A model generated the notes under the pieces. That model saw nothing but the letters and a program-made list of their open reading frames with translations, ran no database searches and was not told the origin of the DNA. A stretch of 14,878 bases of DNA from positions 1-14,878 of the forward strand of contig JAHLFV010000200.1 of assembly GCA_018883625.1 (NCBI GenBank), read 5' to 3'. Each line of letters begins with the position of its first letter. The first letter of the stretch is position 1. The translations under genes and the position numbers were made by a program. This stretch comes from Candidatus Treponema excrementipullorum. Its GTDB lineage: Bacteria; Spirochaetota; Spirochaetia; Treponematales; Treponemataceae. This document shows positions 1 through 7,698 of this stretch, in pieces.

Positions 1-106
1 CAAATATATTGAGTTGTGGGATGCCGAAACCTACAAAGCTTATTTGGAGGAAAATGAACCTTCTTTCAAAGAAGCTACGGAGGGTTTAAGTACCATTTGT
101 TTGTAG
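1..106 (+). CDS. mraZ: MraZ transcriptional regulator, C-terminal fragment
   Basis: Only the last 34 codons are present (reading frame begins at base 2, TAG stop at 104-106). The fragment begins with K-Y-I-E-L-W-D and continues with an A-x-T-Y-K-A-Y-L helix, which resembles the end of the second AbrB-like half of MraZ. MraZ is a ring-shaped DNA-binding protein that in other bacteria binds repeats upstream of its own gene and represses the division (dcw) operon. Its position 12 bases before rsmH is the classical mraZ-rsmH pair and is the strongest support. The promoter and MraZ-binding repeats, if present, lie upstream of the window. The call rests on a short fragment plus context, so it is likely but not certain. 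Confidence 0.75.
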   Translation, partial: KYIELWDAETYKAYLEENEPSFKEATEGLSTICL

Positions 107-118
107 AGAGGCTTTGAT

Positions 119-1147
119 TTGGAAATTCTTCATACGCCTGTTTTGTTACAAGAGTGTCTCCAATATCTGTCTCCCGTGGGAGAGCCTTTTGAAGAACATC
201 CCTTTATGATTGATTCAACGTTGGGAGAAGGTGGCCATTCTTATGCGTTCTTGGAGTCCTTCCCTCAATTACGAATTTTAGGACTTGATGCTGATGCTGC
301 CATTCAGGCTAAGGCACGTCAACGCTTGTCTGTTTTTGGTAATAGAATGGATTTTCATCTTGGTTGGTTTAATGATTTCTATTCTAACTATCCAGAAAAC
401 AGAGAAAAACCTGATATTATTTTGTTTGATTTGGGAATTTCTATTTTTCACTATGAGGAATCTGGTAGGGGATTTTCTTTCAGAAAAGACGAAGTTCTTG
501 ATATGAGACTGAATAATCAAGCCGGTATGTCTGCCGCTGATTTGGTCAATACTTTGGATGCAGAGGCTTTGGCTGATGTCTTGTATGTATACGGAGAAGA
601 GCGATACAGTAGACGTATCGCTCGGGCTATTGTTGATGCCAGACATCATGCTCGAATAGATTCTGCTACGGCATTAGCAGATATCGTGTACAGGGCGGTT
701 CCTGCAGGATATAGGCATGGGGCTGTACATCCTGCTACCAAAACCTTTCAGGCTTTGAGGATCGCAGTAAACGGGGAGTTACTTCGGTTACCGCAGGTTT
801 TACCTGATGCTTTTAAAGTATTAAAATGTGGTGGAAAAATGGGTGTTATTACTTTTCATTCTTTGGAGGATCGAATTGTAAAAACCTATTTTCGTAACTT
901 GGGGAAACAGTGTGTATGTCCGCCGGAAATGCCGATGTGTAAGTGTGGAGGACAGCCCCATGGAGAAATTTTGACTCGAAAACCTATTTTGCCTTCCAAA
1001 GAAGAGGTAGAGAAAAACTCTCCTTCTCGGAGTGCAAAGTTGCGGGTAATCCGGAAATTGAGAGATGTCAGTCCGGAAAATGCAGAGTTTGTGGCCGTAA
1101 AGAGTAGTGAGTGGGATTTGAAAGTGCATTCCACATGCAATGTATAG
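119..1147 (+). CDS. rsmH: 16S rRNA (cytosine-1402-N4)-methyltransferase RsmH (MraW)
   Basis: RsmH uses S-adenosylmethionine to methylate N4 of C1402 in the decoding centre of 16S rRNA in the cytoplasm. The 342-residue protein opens with H-T-P-V-L-L-Q-E and has the SAM-binding loop D-S-T-L-G-E-G-G-H-S at residues 32-41. It continues with the family blocks D-L-G-I-S followed by R-G-F-S-F and L-D-M-R-L, then N-G-E-L, T-F-H-S-L-E-D-R-I-V-K, and near the end a cysteine-rich C-V-C-P...C-K-C stretch and S-R-S-A-K-L-R. Length is slightly above the usual 300-315, partly because about ten residues are inserted before the SAM loop. The start is a TTG, chosen because AGAGAGG lies about seven bases upstream and the conserved H-T-P-V-L-L begins directly after it; there is no in-frame ATG that fits. 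It sits between mraZ and an ftsL-like gene, as in most dcw clusters. Confidence 0.97.
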   Translation: MEILHTPVLLQECLQYLSPVGEPFEEHPFMIDSTLGEGGHSYAFLESFPQLRILGLDADAAIQAKARQRLSVFGNRMDFHLGWFNDFYSNYPENREKPDIILFDLGISIFHYEESGRGFSFRKDEVLDMRLNNQAGMSAADLVNTLDAEALADVLYVYGEERYSRRIARAIVDARHHARIDSATALADIVYRAVPAGYRHGAVHPATKTFQALRIAVNGELLRLPQVLPDAFKVLKCGGKMGVITFHSLEDRIVKTYFRNLGKQCVCPPEMPMCKCGGQPHGEILTRKPILPSKEEVEKNSPSRSAKLRVIRKLRDVSPENAEFVAVKSSEWDLKVHSTCNV

Positions 1148-1174
1148 GGCAGTTTTTGAGGTGGAAAGAAGAAT

Positions 1175-1462
1175 ATGAGTTCGAAAAAGTTATTTTTTAA
1201 AAATGTTGCTGTCTGTTTGATAGCTGTTTCTATTCCTCTTTTTTTGGTTATTAACAGTATACAGGCAAGACGTTGTGCATTGCTGGAAAAAGAAATTGCT
1301 AAGATGGAACAGACTCAGTCTGCTATGGTCGAAGATAACAAGACTTTAATAACAGGAATCAGTGTATTGGCAGGAGCTGATAGGATCGAATCATTGGCCG
1401 GTGAGTTGGGCTTAAAATTAGCTGAAACAGAAGATATAATTCGCGTAGAGATGGGTAAATAG
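1175..1462 (+). CDS. ftsL: FtsL-like small division membrane protein
   Basis: A 95-residue bitopic membrane protein. The first nine residues are basic, residues about 10-26 form one hydrophobic transmembrane segment (with a proline at 21), and residues about 30-62 have the charged heptad-like pattern of a coiled coil. The C-terminal part (A-D-R-I-E-S-L-A-G-E-L-G-L) matches the pattern seen at the end of FtsL/DivIC proteins. FtsL forms a complex with FtsB/DivIC and FtsQ/DivIB in the cytoplasmic membrane and activates the FtsWI septal synthase. Sequence conservation in this family is very weak, so the call depends mainly on size, topology and the slot directly after rsmH, where ftsL is normally found. 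Its ATG follows a GAGG-type ribosome site. Unusually, no ftsI/PBP gene follows; murF comes next after 24 bases. Confidence 0.68.
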   Translation: MSSKKLFFKNVAVCLIAVSIPLFLVINSIQARRCALLEKEIAKMEQTQSAMVEDNKTLITGISVLAGADRIESLAGELGLKLAETEDIIRVEMGK

Positions 1463-1486
1463 TTTTGTCTACTTGAGGGGTTTAGG

Positions 1487-2974
1487 GTGAGTACAAAACA
1501 GTGTTTTAAACAGGAAGAATCATTACTTTCTCTTGATGAAGTTCTTTTAGCTGCAAAGGGCGTATTGTTAAATAAAGAAGTACCGGAGACTTTTTGTTTT
1601 ACTTCTGTGGTAACTGATAGTAGACAGGTTTCTGCCGGTGGTTTGTTTGTCCCGTTATTAGGAGAAAAGCAGGACGGACATACTTATATTCCTCAGGCAC
1701 TAGAAAAAGGTGCTACAGTCGTTTTTGTAGTAAAGGATAAGGCTAAAGAAACAGATTATGTAAGCTTGTTTGTGAAAAGATATCCCACTGTTTTTTTTGT
1801 TGCTGTAGAAAACACTCTGTATGCTTTGCAACACATAGCCTGTATGTACGTGAAAAAGTTTCCCAAACTGATAAAAATTGGGATAACAGGTTCCAGCGGA
1901 AAAACTACAACTAAAGAAATTTTGGCTCATTTACTCTCTGAAAAATACAGTGTTATAATGAACCAAGGAAATTTAAATTCTGAAACAGGTTTACCATTAT
2001 CTGTCTTTGCTATACGTGAGTATCATGAAGTAGGAATTTTTGAAATGGGAATGAATCGAAGGGGAGAAATATCCGAACTTGCCTCGGTTCTTTTACCTGA
2101 TGTTGGTGTGATTACAAACATCGGAACTGCCCATATCGGGATTCTCGGCAGCAAAGATACAATTGCTGAGGAAAAAAAAGAAATTTTTTCAAATTTCTGT
2201 GAAAAAAATGTGGCTTTTATTCCTGAACAAGATGCATATAGGAATTTCCTTGCCCAGGAGCTAAAGGGAACTGTTATATTCTACGGAGAGAGCATGGTAC
2301 AACATGTTCGTTCTTTGGGATTAAAGGGAACAGCTTTTTCTTACGAGGGTATCCCCATGGTACTGCCACTACCGGGAAAAGGTAATTTTTATGACTGTTT
2401 AGCAGGAATCGCTGTGGCAAAGAGTTTTGGACTTACAGCTTCCGAAATCAAAACAGGACTGAGTAAGGTCACACCTCTTTTTGGAAGAAGTCAAGTTATA
2501 GAGGGGGCGGTTACCATCATTCAAGATTGTTATAATGCTAATCCTGATTCTATGGATCAAGCGGTTACGTTTTTTCAAGAGTTGGAAGATGTTTCCGGCA
2601 GGAAAATAGCAATTTTAGGTGATATGCTGGAGCTAGGCAGTGAAAGTTTAGAAGCCCACAAAAAAATTGTCGGTCAAGTGACACATAGCTCTGTGGAGTA
2701 TGTTTTGCTGGTGGGTAACTGTATGTGGGAAGCATGTAATGGGTTACATATTGCTACGTGTGGTGCTTCAGAAAATGGTGTAGATATTTTTGAAAAAAAA
2801 GGTCCTAAAGTTTTTTGTTTTGCCGATGGCAGTCAAGATCAAATAGATAAAGCGACACAGTTGCTGAGAAAAATTCTCAAAAAGGGTGATGTAGTACTTC
2901 TGAAAGCTTCCAGAAGCATGGCATTGGAGCGTTTAACAACTGCGATGCAAGGAGGAAAAATATGGGCAGAATAA
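1487..2974 (+). CDS. murF: UDP-N-acetylmuramoyl-tripeptide--D-alanyl-D-alanine ligase MurF
   Basis: MurF uses ATP to add the D-Ala-D-Ala dipeptide to UDP-MurNAc-tripeptide, the last cytoplasmic ligation step in peptidoglycan precursor synthesis. The 495-residue protein has the Mur-ligase layout: an N-terminal UDP-substrate domain (V-T-D-S-R-Q-V), a central ATPase domain with the P-loop G-I-T-G-S-S-G-K-T-T-T at residues 132-142 (Lys139), the N-x-G-N-L-N-S-E-T-G block that distinguishes MurF, E-M-G-M-N-R-R-G-E-I, and T-N-I-G-T-A-H-I followed by a conserved E-K-K-E-I-F. The C-terminal domain carries D-C-Y-N-A-N-P-D-S-M and L-G-D-M-L-E-L-G. It is a little longer than the E. coli enzyme (about 450). 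The start is GTG, with GAGGGG six bases upstream. Its end overlaps ftsW by 13 bases, suggesting translational coupling. MraY, which normally follows murF, is absent here. Confidence 0.97.
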   Translation: MSTKQCFKQEESLLSLDEVLLAAKGVLLNKEVPETFCFTSVVTDSRQVSAGGLFVPLLGEKQDGHTYIPQALEKGATVVFVVKDKAKETDYVSLFVKRYPTVFFVAVENTLYALQHIACMYVKKFPKLIKIGITGSSGKTTTKEILAHLLSEKYSVIMNQGNLNSETGLPLSVFAIREYHEVGIFEMGMNRRGEISELASVLLPDVGVITNIGTAHIGILGSKDTIAEEKKEIFSNFCEKNVAFIPEQDAYRNFLAQELKGTVIFYGESMVQHVRSLGLKGTAFSYEGIPMVLPLPGKGNFYDCLAGIAVAKSFGLTASEIKTGLSKVTPLFGRSQVIEGAVTIIQDCYNANPDSMDQAVTFFQELEDVSGRKIAILGDMLELGSESLEAHKKIVGQVTHSSVEYVLLVGNCMWEACNGLHIATCGASENGVDIFEKKGPKVFCFADGSQDQIDKATQLLRKILKKGDVVLLKASRSMALERLTTAMQGGKIWAE

Positions 2975-4119
2975 AGATTTTTGCAGAAACACCTCTTGGC
3001 GAACAGTTTGGAAGAAAAGATGTCAGCTTAGTTGTAGCTATGCTACTGTTATGGGGATTGGGATTTTTAACACTGTACATAAGTACTTGTGATTATGGAT
3101 CACGTTTTTTTTCTGATTCTTTGTATTTTGTAAAACGTCAGGGAATAATAGAACTGGTTGGACTTTGTTTTGTTTTAGTTTTAGTCATTATTCCCCTCGA
3201 GAAAATCAGAAAGATGTTACCATATATTTTCTTTGGTACATTGATTCTTTGTATCCTCACTTTTATTCCCGGTATTTCCTCTCCCAGAAATGGGGCTAGT
3301 CGGTGGATACGTATACCACTTGTAGGTGAGACTTTTCAGCCTTCAGAACTGGCTAAAATAACTGTTGTTATTTTTTTGGCAAATTGGTTTGCAAAGCATC
3401 CGCAAAATTCTGAGGAGAAACGGAGCTCTGTTTTATTTGCTATATTGGGACTTGTAATTTTTGTAGGTGTTGTTCTGTTACAAGATGACTTTTCTACTGG
3501 TGTAATTATATTTATAGTCGGGCTTACTATGATGACTGTGGCAGGTACTAGTATTTTGCTGATACTGTTCTTGTGCGGAGCAACCGGTATGGGGTTCTTA
3601 CTGTACGTTTCCACATCACCTTTCAGGTTAAACAGACTTATAGCTTTTTTTAATCCCAGTTATGATGTTTTGGGTAGTAACTATCAAACAAATGCAGCCA
3701 GAACAGCCATAAGTTCCGGTGGTTTTTGGGGAAAAGGATTTGGCTCTGAACTAACTCAAATTACAAGGGTTCCGGCAATACAGACAGATTACGTTTTTAC
3801 CGGATGGGTAGAAGCTATGGGATTTATAGGAGTCTTGGCTTACTTTGGTTTGTTGTTGTTTTTTGCTTGGCGGGCATACCGATTTATGTTTGAATGTGAA
3901 GATAATTTTAGAGCTTTGTTGCTGTTCGGTTTAACAACGACAATTGTTCTCCAGTCTGTAATAAATGTAGGTGTTGTGTGCGGGGCTTTACCGGTAACAG
4001 GTATTACATTGCCATTTTTTTCATCTGGAGGTTCTTCTTTGCTAGCAAGTTTTCTTATTTGTGGACTTATGTTGAACGTGGTATATAGGCAACCGCCAGA
4101 TACTGATGAAATGTATTGA
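2962..4119 (+). CDS. ftsW: Septal peptidoglycan glycosyltransferase FtsW (SEDS family)
   Basis: FtsW is a polytopic membrane enzyme that polymerises lipid II into septal glycan strands together with a class B PBP. The 385-residue protein has a short cytoplasmic N-terminus and about ten hydrophobic segments. SEDS signatures are present in order: N-G-A-S-R-W at 110-115 with F-Q-P-S-E-L-A-K at 125-132, L-Q-D-D-F-S-T-G at 173-180, S-G-G-F-W-G-K-G-F-G, Q-T-D-Y-V-F at 274-279 (Asp276 aligns with the catalytic aspartate of FtsW/RodA), V-E-A-M-G at 283-287, and the C-terminal G-A-L-P-V-T-G-I-T-L-P-F-F-S-S-G-G-S-S. RodA is the alternative member of the family, but the place between murF and ftsQ-ftsA-ftsZ favours FtsW. 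The ATG follows GGAGG by a short spacer and lies within the end of murF (13-base overlap). Its partner PBP is not in this window. Confidence 0.94.
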   Translation: MGRIKIFAETPLGEQFGRKDVSLVVAMLLLWGLGFLTLYISTCDYGSRFFSDSLYFVKRQGIIELVGLCFVLVLVIIPLEKIRKMLPYIFFGTLILCILTFIPGISSPRNGASRWIRIPLVGETFQPSELAKITVVIFLANWFAKHPQNSEEKRSSVLFAILGLVIFVGVVLLQDDFSTGVIIFIVGLTMMTVAGTSILLILFLCGATGMGFLLYVSTSPFRLNRLIAFFNPSYDVLGSNYQTNAARTAISSGGFWGKGFGSELTQITRVPAIQTDYVFTGWVEAMGFIGVLAYFGLLLFFAWRAYRFMFECEDNFRALLLFGLTTTIVLQSVINVGVVCGALPVTGITLPFFSSGGSSLLASFLICGLMLNVVYRQPPDTDEMY

Positions 4120-4146
4120 TCAAAAATAACATAAGAGGGGCATAGT

Positions 4147-4968
4147 ATGGGTAATAGTTTTGTATATTCCTCTGATATGGGGAGTTTAGATATGGAAACA
4201 GAAGAAAAGACGAAAAAAAGAGATAAAAAACTTCTCTTGATAAAAATTATTGTCATTATTCTCTGTCTTGTTTTATTCGCTGAGCTAGTGTTGTATACAT
4301 TGATTATTCCGAATCAGCGACAAGTTACCGTTACGTTTTCCGGTTTACAGACTTATACAACAGAAGAGATGTATGATTTGTTGGGATCGGAAAAAGGAAA
4401 AACTTGGATGACCTTTGATTCTTCGGCTGTTGCCTTGCGGTACACCAATTGTCCATGGATCAAATCCGTTGTGGTTGAAAAGCATTTCCCGTCTACTGTG
4501 CATATTTCTGTTCAGGAACGGATCCCGATAGCTACAACCTTGCTAAATATGAACGGAAAAACTGTTCCCGTGTGTATTGACGAAACAGGAGTTCTTTTTT
4601 CTGCAAAGGAAGGAATGGATGTAAGTCATTTACCCATACTTTCTGGGCTTCCTATTACTCATTTTTCTGATGGAATGAAATTGTCTTCTGAATATCAGTC
4701 TTTGGTATTTAAATTGGCTGAACTGCAACAGTTGCCTCAAAAGTATCTGTCAGTGATTTCCGAGATCCATATTAATGAACCAAAACACGGTGGTTTTGAT
4801 TTAACTTTATATCCTATAAAATCAAATATTCGTATTCTGATGGATAGAAATTTAAGTGAAGATTCATTACAATACATGGTAGTTGCTTTAGACGTAGTAA
4901 ATTCTTTAGCTGCAGATATTACCGAAATTGATCTTCGATACGGATCAGTCTCTTATCGTTATAGGTAA
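4147..4968 (+). CDS. ftsQ: Cell division protein FtsQ/DivIB
   Basis: A 273-residue bitopic protein: a charged cytoplasmic N-terminus (E-E-K-T-K-K-R-D-K-K), one transmembrane helix at about residues 29-54, a POTRA domain at about 58-127 (V-T-V-T-F-S-G-L through V-E-K-H-F-P-S-T-V-H-I-S-V-Q-E-R, the usual FtsQ ending of POTRA), and a beta domain that finishes with I-T-E-I-D-L-R-Y-G, a pattern seen near the C-terminus of many FtsQ proteins. FtsQ bridges FtsL/FtsB-type proteins with the cytoplasmic division machinery and regulates septal synthesis. The ATG at 4147 has GAGGGG six bases upstream. A second in-frame ATG at 4192 has GGGGAG seven bases upstream and would still leave the membrane segment intact, so the true start is not fully certain. 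It lies 27 bases after ftsW and 30 before ftsA. Confidence 0.9.
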   Translation: MGNSFVYSSDMGSLDMETEEKTKKRDKKLLLIKIIVIILCLVLFAELVLYTLIIPNQRQVTVTFSGLQTYTTEEMYDLLGSEKGKTWMTFDSSAVALRYTNCPWIKSVVVEKHFPSTVHISVQERIPIATTLLNMNGKTVPVCIDETGVLFSAKEGMDVSHLPILSGLPITHFSDGMKLSSEYQSLVFKLAELQQLPQKYLSVISEIHINEPKHGGFDLTLYPIKSNIRILMDRNLSEDSLQYMVVALDVVNSLAADITEIDLRYGSVSYRYR

Positions 4969-4988
4969 TCAAGCAATTACAGTGTTGT

Positions 4989-4993
4989 GGAGG
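4989..4993 (+). promoter_or_regulatory. Ribosome binding site that decides the ftsA start
   Basis: GGAGG lies five bases before a TTG at 4999. An in-frame GTG at 4987 would give a protein four residues longer, but it overlaps this ribosome site and has no purine-rich motif upstream of itself. The TTG is therefore the better start for ftsA. Confidence 0.75.
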
Positions 4994-4998
4994 CTATT

Positions 4999-6273
4999 TT
5001 GAGCGATATTGTTGTAGGACTCGATATTGGAACCTGTTTTATCAGAACAGTTATCGGTGAGCTTACAGATAACGACAGAATTCAAATTATCAGTGCACGA
5101 AAAATCCCGTCTCCAGGTCTTATAAACGGAACAATTGTGAATATTGAGTCCGTCATGCAATCCATCAAAGAGATAATTGAAGAGGATGAAACAGAAACAG
5201 GATATGAAGTCCGTTCATGTGTTACTGGTATTGGCGGCGGACAAATAGAAAGTTGGGATTCCAGAGGCGTAGTTGTTGTTGCCGGGAAAGGTAATACTAA
5301 CCGGGAAATAACGGAAACTGATATGGAACGGGTCATAGATGTTGCTAAGGGATTTTCTATACCTCCCGACAGGCAAATTCTTCATGTTATTCCCAGATAT
5401 TATATTGTTGATGGCCAAGGCGGAATCAAAAATCCCAAAGACATGTTGGGGGTACGATTAGAAGCAGAGACGCATTTGGTAACGGCTTCAAGTACATCGA
5501 TCAATAATATACAGAAATGTATTCGTCGAGCCGGATATACTGTTGACGAGATAATGTTGAAAACTTTAGCAGCTACCTATGCTGTCATGACAGATGATGA
5601 ACTGGAGTTAGGATCAATTTTAATTGATCTGGGAGGGGAAAATACCGACGCCATTGTTTTTTTAGGTGGTGCTCCTATTTGTACTGTGTCTATTCCCGTG
5701 GGAAGTACTTATGTAACAAACGACATAGTCTGTGTTAAAGGAATATCTTACGAAACAGCGGAAAGTACTAAGTTAAAATACGGCTGTTGTTGGGAAGATT
5801 TGATTCTTGACGATACAGAGGAGGTTATTATTCCCGGAATCGGTGGACGGGGGCCGGAAGTTCTTTCCAGAAGAGAGTTGTGTCAGATTATTCAGGCAAG
5901 AATCGAAGAGATGTTCAACATGATCAAAGTTGAAATTGTCAGAAAAACTCATTTGACGCAGTTGTCCGGTAATGTTGTTTTGACTGGTGGCGGAGCACAA
6001 CTTTTAGGAATTACGGAACTTGCTCAAAAAGTTTTCAGAACCACGGCAGTAAGGGTCGGAGTTCCCGGAAATCGGGGTGATATTCCTACAGAGTATCGAT
6101 TACCGGAGTATGCCACGGCAATTGGGCTTGTTTTAAGCAATACAAGATTGAAAAACCGTATTGATACAAAACGTCACAATAAATATAATAGTGGGGAAAC
6201 GAAAAGAGTAAAAAGCGAACAGTCGTCAGGCATTGTGGAAAAAATGCGGGCTTTTTTCAATGAATTATTTTAA
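4999..6273 (+). CDS. ftsA: Cell division protein FtsA, actin-like FtsZ membrane tether
   Basis: FtsA is an actin-fold ATPase that anchors FtsZ filaments to the cytoplasmic membrane and recruits later divisome proteins. The 424-residue protein begins with V-V-G-L-D-I-G-T (residues 5-12, phosphate-1 loop), has the second nucleotide loop L-I-D-L-G-G-E-N-T-D in the middle, and V-V-L-T-G-G-G-A-Q-L-L-G near the end (adenosine loop). The last about 15 residues, G-I-V-E-K-M-R-A-F-F-N-E-L-F, form the expected amphipathic membrane-targeting helix after a basic, probably flexible linker. The SHMA-type 1C region that separates FtsA from MreB/DnaK lies between. Length is typical. The start is TTG, supported by GGAGG five bases upstream. 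The 3' end contains a strong-looking promoter that points toward ftsZ. Confidence 0.96.
   Translation: MSDIVVGLDIGTCFIRTVIGELTDNDRIQIISARKIPSPGLINGTIVNIESVMQSIKEIIEEDETETGYEVRSCVTGIGGGQIESWDSRGVVVVAGKGNTNREITETDMERVIDVAKGFSIPPDRQILHVIPRYYIVDGQGGIKNPKDMLGVRLEAETHLVTASSTSINNIQKCIRRAGYTVDEIMLKTLAATYAVMTDDELELGSILIDLGGENTDAIVFLGGAPICTVSIPVGSTYVTNDIVCVKGISYETAESTKLKYGCCWEDLILDDTEEVIIPGIGGRGPEVLSRRELCQIIQARIEEMFNMIKVEIVRKTHLTQLSGNVVLTGGGAQLLGITELAQKVFRTTAVRVGVPGNRGDIPTEYRLPEYATAIGLVLSNTRLKNRIDTKRHNKYNSGETKRVKSEQSSGIVEKMRAFFNELF
6161..6189 (+). promoter_or_regulatory. Putative sigma70-type promoter for ftsZ inside ftsA
   Basis: TTGATA at 6161-6166 (five of six consensus bases) is separated by exactly 17 bases from a perfect TATAAT at 6184-6189. 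Transcription would start near 6196, leaving a leader of about 120 bases before the ftsZ ATG at 6316. Internal ftsZ promoters within ftsA are known in E. coli and others. This is a sequence match only; AT-rich coding DNA can produce such matches by chance. Confidence 0.5.
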
Positions 6274-6304
6274 CGGTGACGGATATTAAAGCATTTATTG
6301 GGTT

Positions 6305-6310
6305 GGGAGG
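6305..6310 (+). promoter_or_regulatory. Ribosome binding site for ftsZ
   Basis: GGGAGG lies five bases before ATG 6316. The open frame also contains an upstream TTG at 6298, but this site falls after that codon, so the ATG at 6316 is the preferred start. A later ATG at 6355 sits just before the conserved core with AGGGTG eight bases upstream and is a weaker alternative. Confidence 0.75.
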
Positions 6311-6315
6311 AATAT

Positions 6316-7692
6316 ATGCTTGAAGGTATAAGCTTAGAAAAGGGTGATGCTATAATGAAGCCCACGGTCATAAAGGTTATTGGCTGTGGGGGTGGTGGCT
6401 CCAATGCCGTCAATAGAATGATAGAAGCCGGATTGGATAATGTAGATTTTATTGTTGTAAATACGGATCTTCAGGCTTTGACATCTTCCAAAGCAACATC
6501 AAAGATTGGTATTGGTGCCAAATTAACCGGCGGGTTGGGTGCTGGCGGTAAACCGGAAGTCGGGGAGGCTGCTGCCAACGAAGATGAAGAAAAACTTACG
6601 AACGTTATAAAAGGTGCCAATATGGTTTTTGTTACTGCCGGAATGGGTGGTGGTACCGGAACCGGAGCTGCTCCTGTAGTGGCACGGATTGCTCGTCAGC
6701 TGGGTGCCTTGACTGTAGGTGTTGTAACAAAACCCTTTGATTTTGAAGGCCGTGTCCGCATGAATAATGCCGAAGAAGGTATAAGAAAATTGCGGGAAGA
6801 AGTAGACTCTCTCATTGTTATTCCTAACCAAAACCTGATGAAGTATTTGGATAAGAAGACACCTATAACAAAGGCCTTCATGGAAGCTAACGATGTTTTG
6901 CGTCAGGGAGTGCAGGGGATTTCAGAGGTTATTACAAAAAGCGGTTTGATCAATTTGGACTTTAATGATGTTAGAACTATTATGGAAGGCCAAGGCGATG
7001 CCATAATGGGAATTGGCATAGCTACCGGTGAAGACAGAAGTACTTTGGCCTCTTCTGCTGCAATCAATAATCCTTTGTTGGAAGATATTTGTATTGCCGG
7101 GGCAAAAAATATATTGGTCAACATTACCAGTGGCGAAAATATTTCTATTTCTGAAGTTGCCACTGTAGCGGATATGGTGAGGACCGCGGCAGATCCCAGC
7201 GTCAATCTTATCTACGGTCATGTATTCGATCAAGACATGGATGAAGAAATTTCTGTTACCGTTATTGCCACAGGCTTTAATGCGGAAAAAGAGGAAGTAA
7301 AAGAAGATGTGACTTCCTCCGTTCAGACAACCGTGCCAAATAATACTATATCTGTAGGAGAGTTTATGACTCTCCAAAAACCTAATCTTAAAAATTCTTC
7401 CAAGGGGCAAGCTTCGGCTCCTCATAAGGAGTTGGATCTTTTTGACACTAGACCATCAGTGGACTTTAAAAGTGTAATGCAAAATGATTCAGAGGCATCT
7501 GCCGGAAATGGTGCTCCAAACACCAGTCAAAAGCAGTCCGGTATTTCACAGGGAAGCGGAATACTCGGAAATTCTACTCATGGTAACGGAGGAACCGGAG
7601 GTCCTTCTTTGCTGGGAAACAATAATCCTCTTTCTCAGACAGATATTAAAACTCCTCCCTACTTGCGGAATAAAATTCACCTAGGGGACTGA
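6316..7692 (+). CDS. ftsZ: Cell division GTPase FtsZ
   Basis: FtsZ is the tubulin-like GTPase that polymerises into the Z-ring at mid-cell. In the 458-residue protein the G-C-G-G-G-G-S-N-A-V-N loop follows a 15-residue N-terminal tail. The tubulin signature G-G-T-G-T-G is at 112-117, and the T7 catalytic loop N-L-D-F-N-D at 213-218 retains both acidic residues that complete the GTPase site of the neighbouring subunit. The globular core ends near residue 322 (V-I-A-T-G-F-N). A linker of about 120 residues rich in Ser, Gly, Asn and Gln follows, and then a conserved tail, T-P-P-Y-L-R-N-K at 446-453, that should bind FtsA. The linker is longer than in E. coli. It sits 42 bases after ftsA, the widest gap in the window, and only six bases before xerD. 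Confidence 0.98.
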   Translation: MLEGISLEKGDAIMKPTVIKVIGCGGGGSNAVNRMIEAGLDNVDFIVVNTDLQALTSSKATSKIGIGAKLTGGLGAGGKPEVGEAAANEDEEKLTNVIKGANMVFVTAGMGGGTGTGAAPVVARIARQLGALTVGVVTKPFDFEGRVRMNNAEEGIRKLREEVDSLIVIPNQNLMKYLDKKTPITKAFMEANDVLRQGVQGISEVITKSGLINLDFNDVRTIMEGQGDAIMGIGIATGEDRSTLASSAAINNPLLEDICIAGAKNILVNITSGENISISEVATVADMVRTAADPSVNLIYGHVFDQDMDEEISVTVIATGFNAEKEEVKEDVTSSVQTTVPNNTISVGEFMTLQKPNLKNSSKGQASAPHKELDLFDTRPSVDFKSVMQNDSEASAGNGAPNTSQKQSGISQGSGILGNSTHGNGGTGGPSLLGNNNPLSQTDIKTPPYLRNKIHLGD

Positions 7693-7698
7693 TTTTTA

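Noticed and set aside
1412..1440. TATAAT at 1435-1440 with TTAAAA 17 bases upstream, before murF
   Set aside because: The -35 matches only four of six bases and such AT-rich matches inside coding DNA are common. Other TATAAT copies (near 1954, 2531, 6351 and 13304) have no credible -35.
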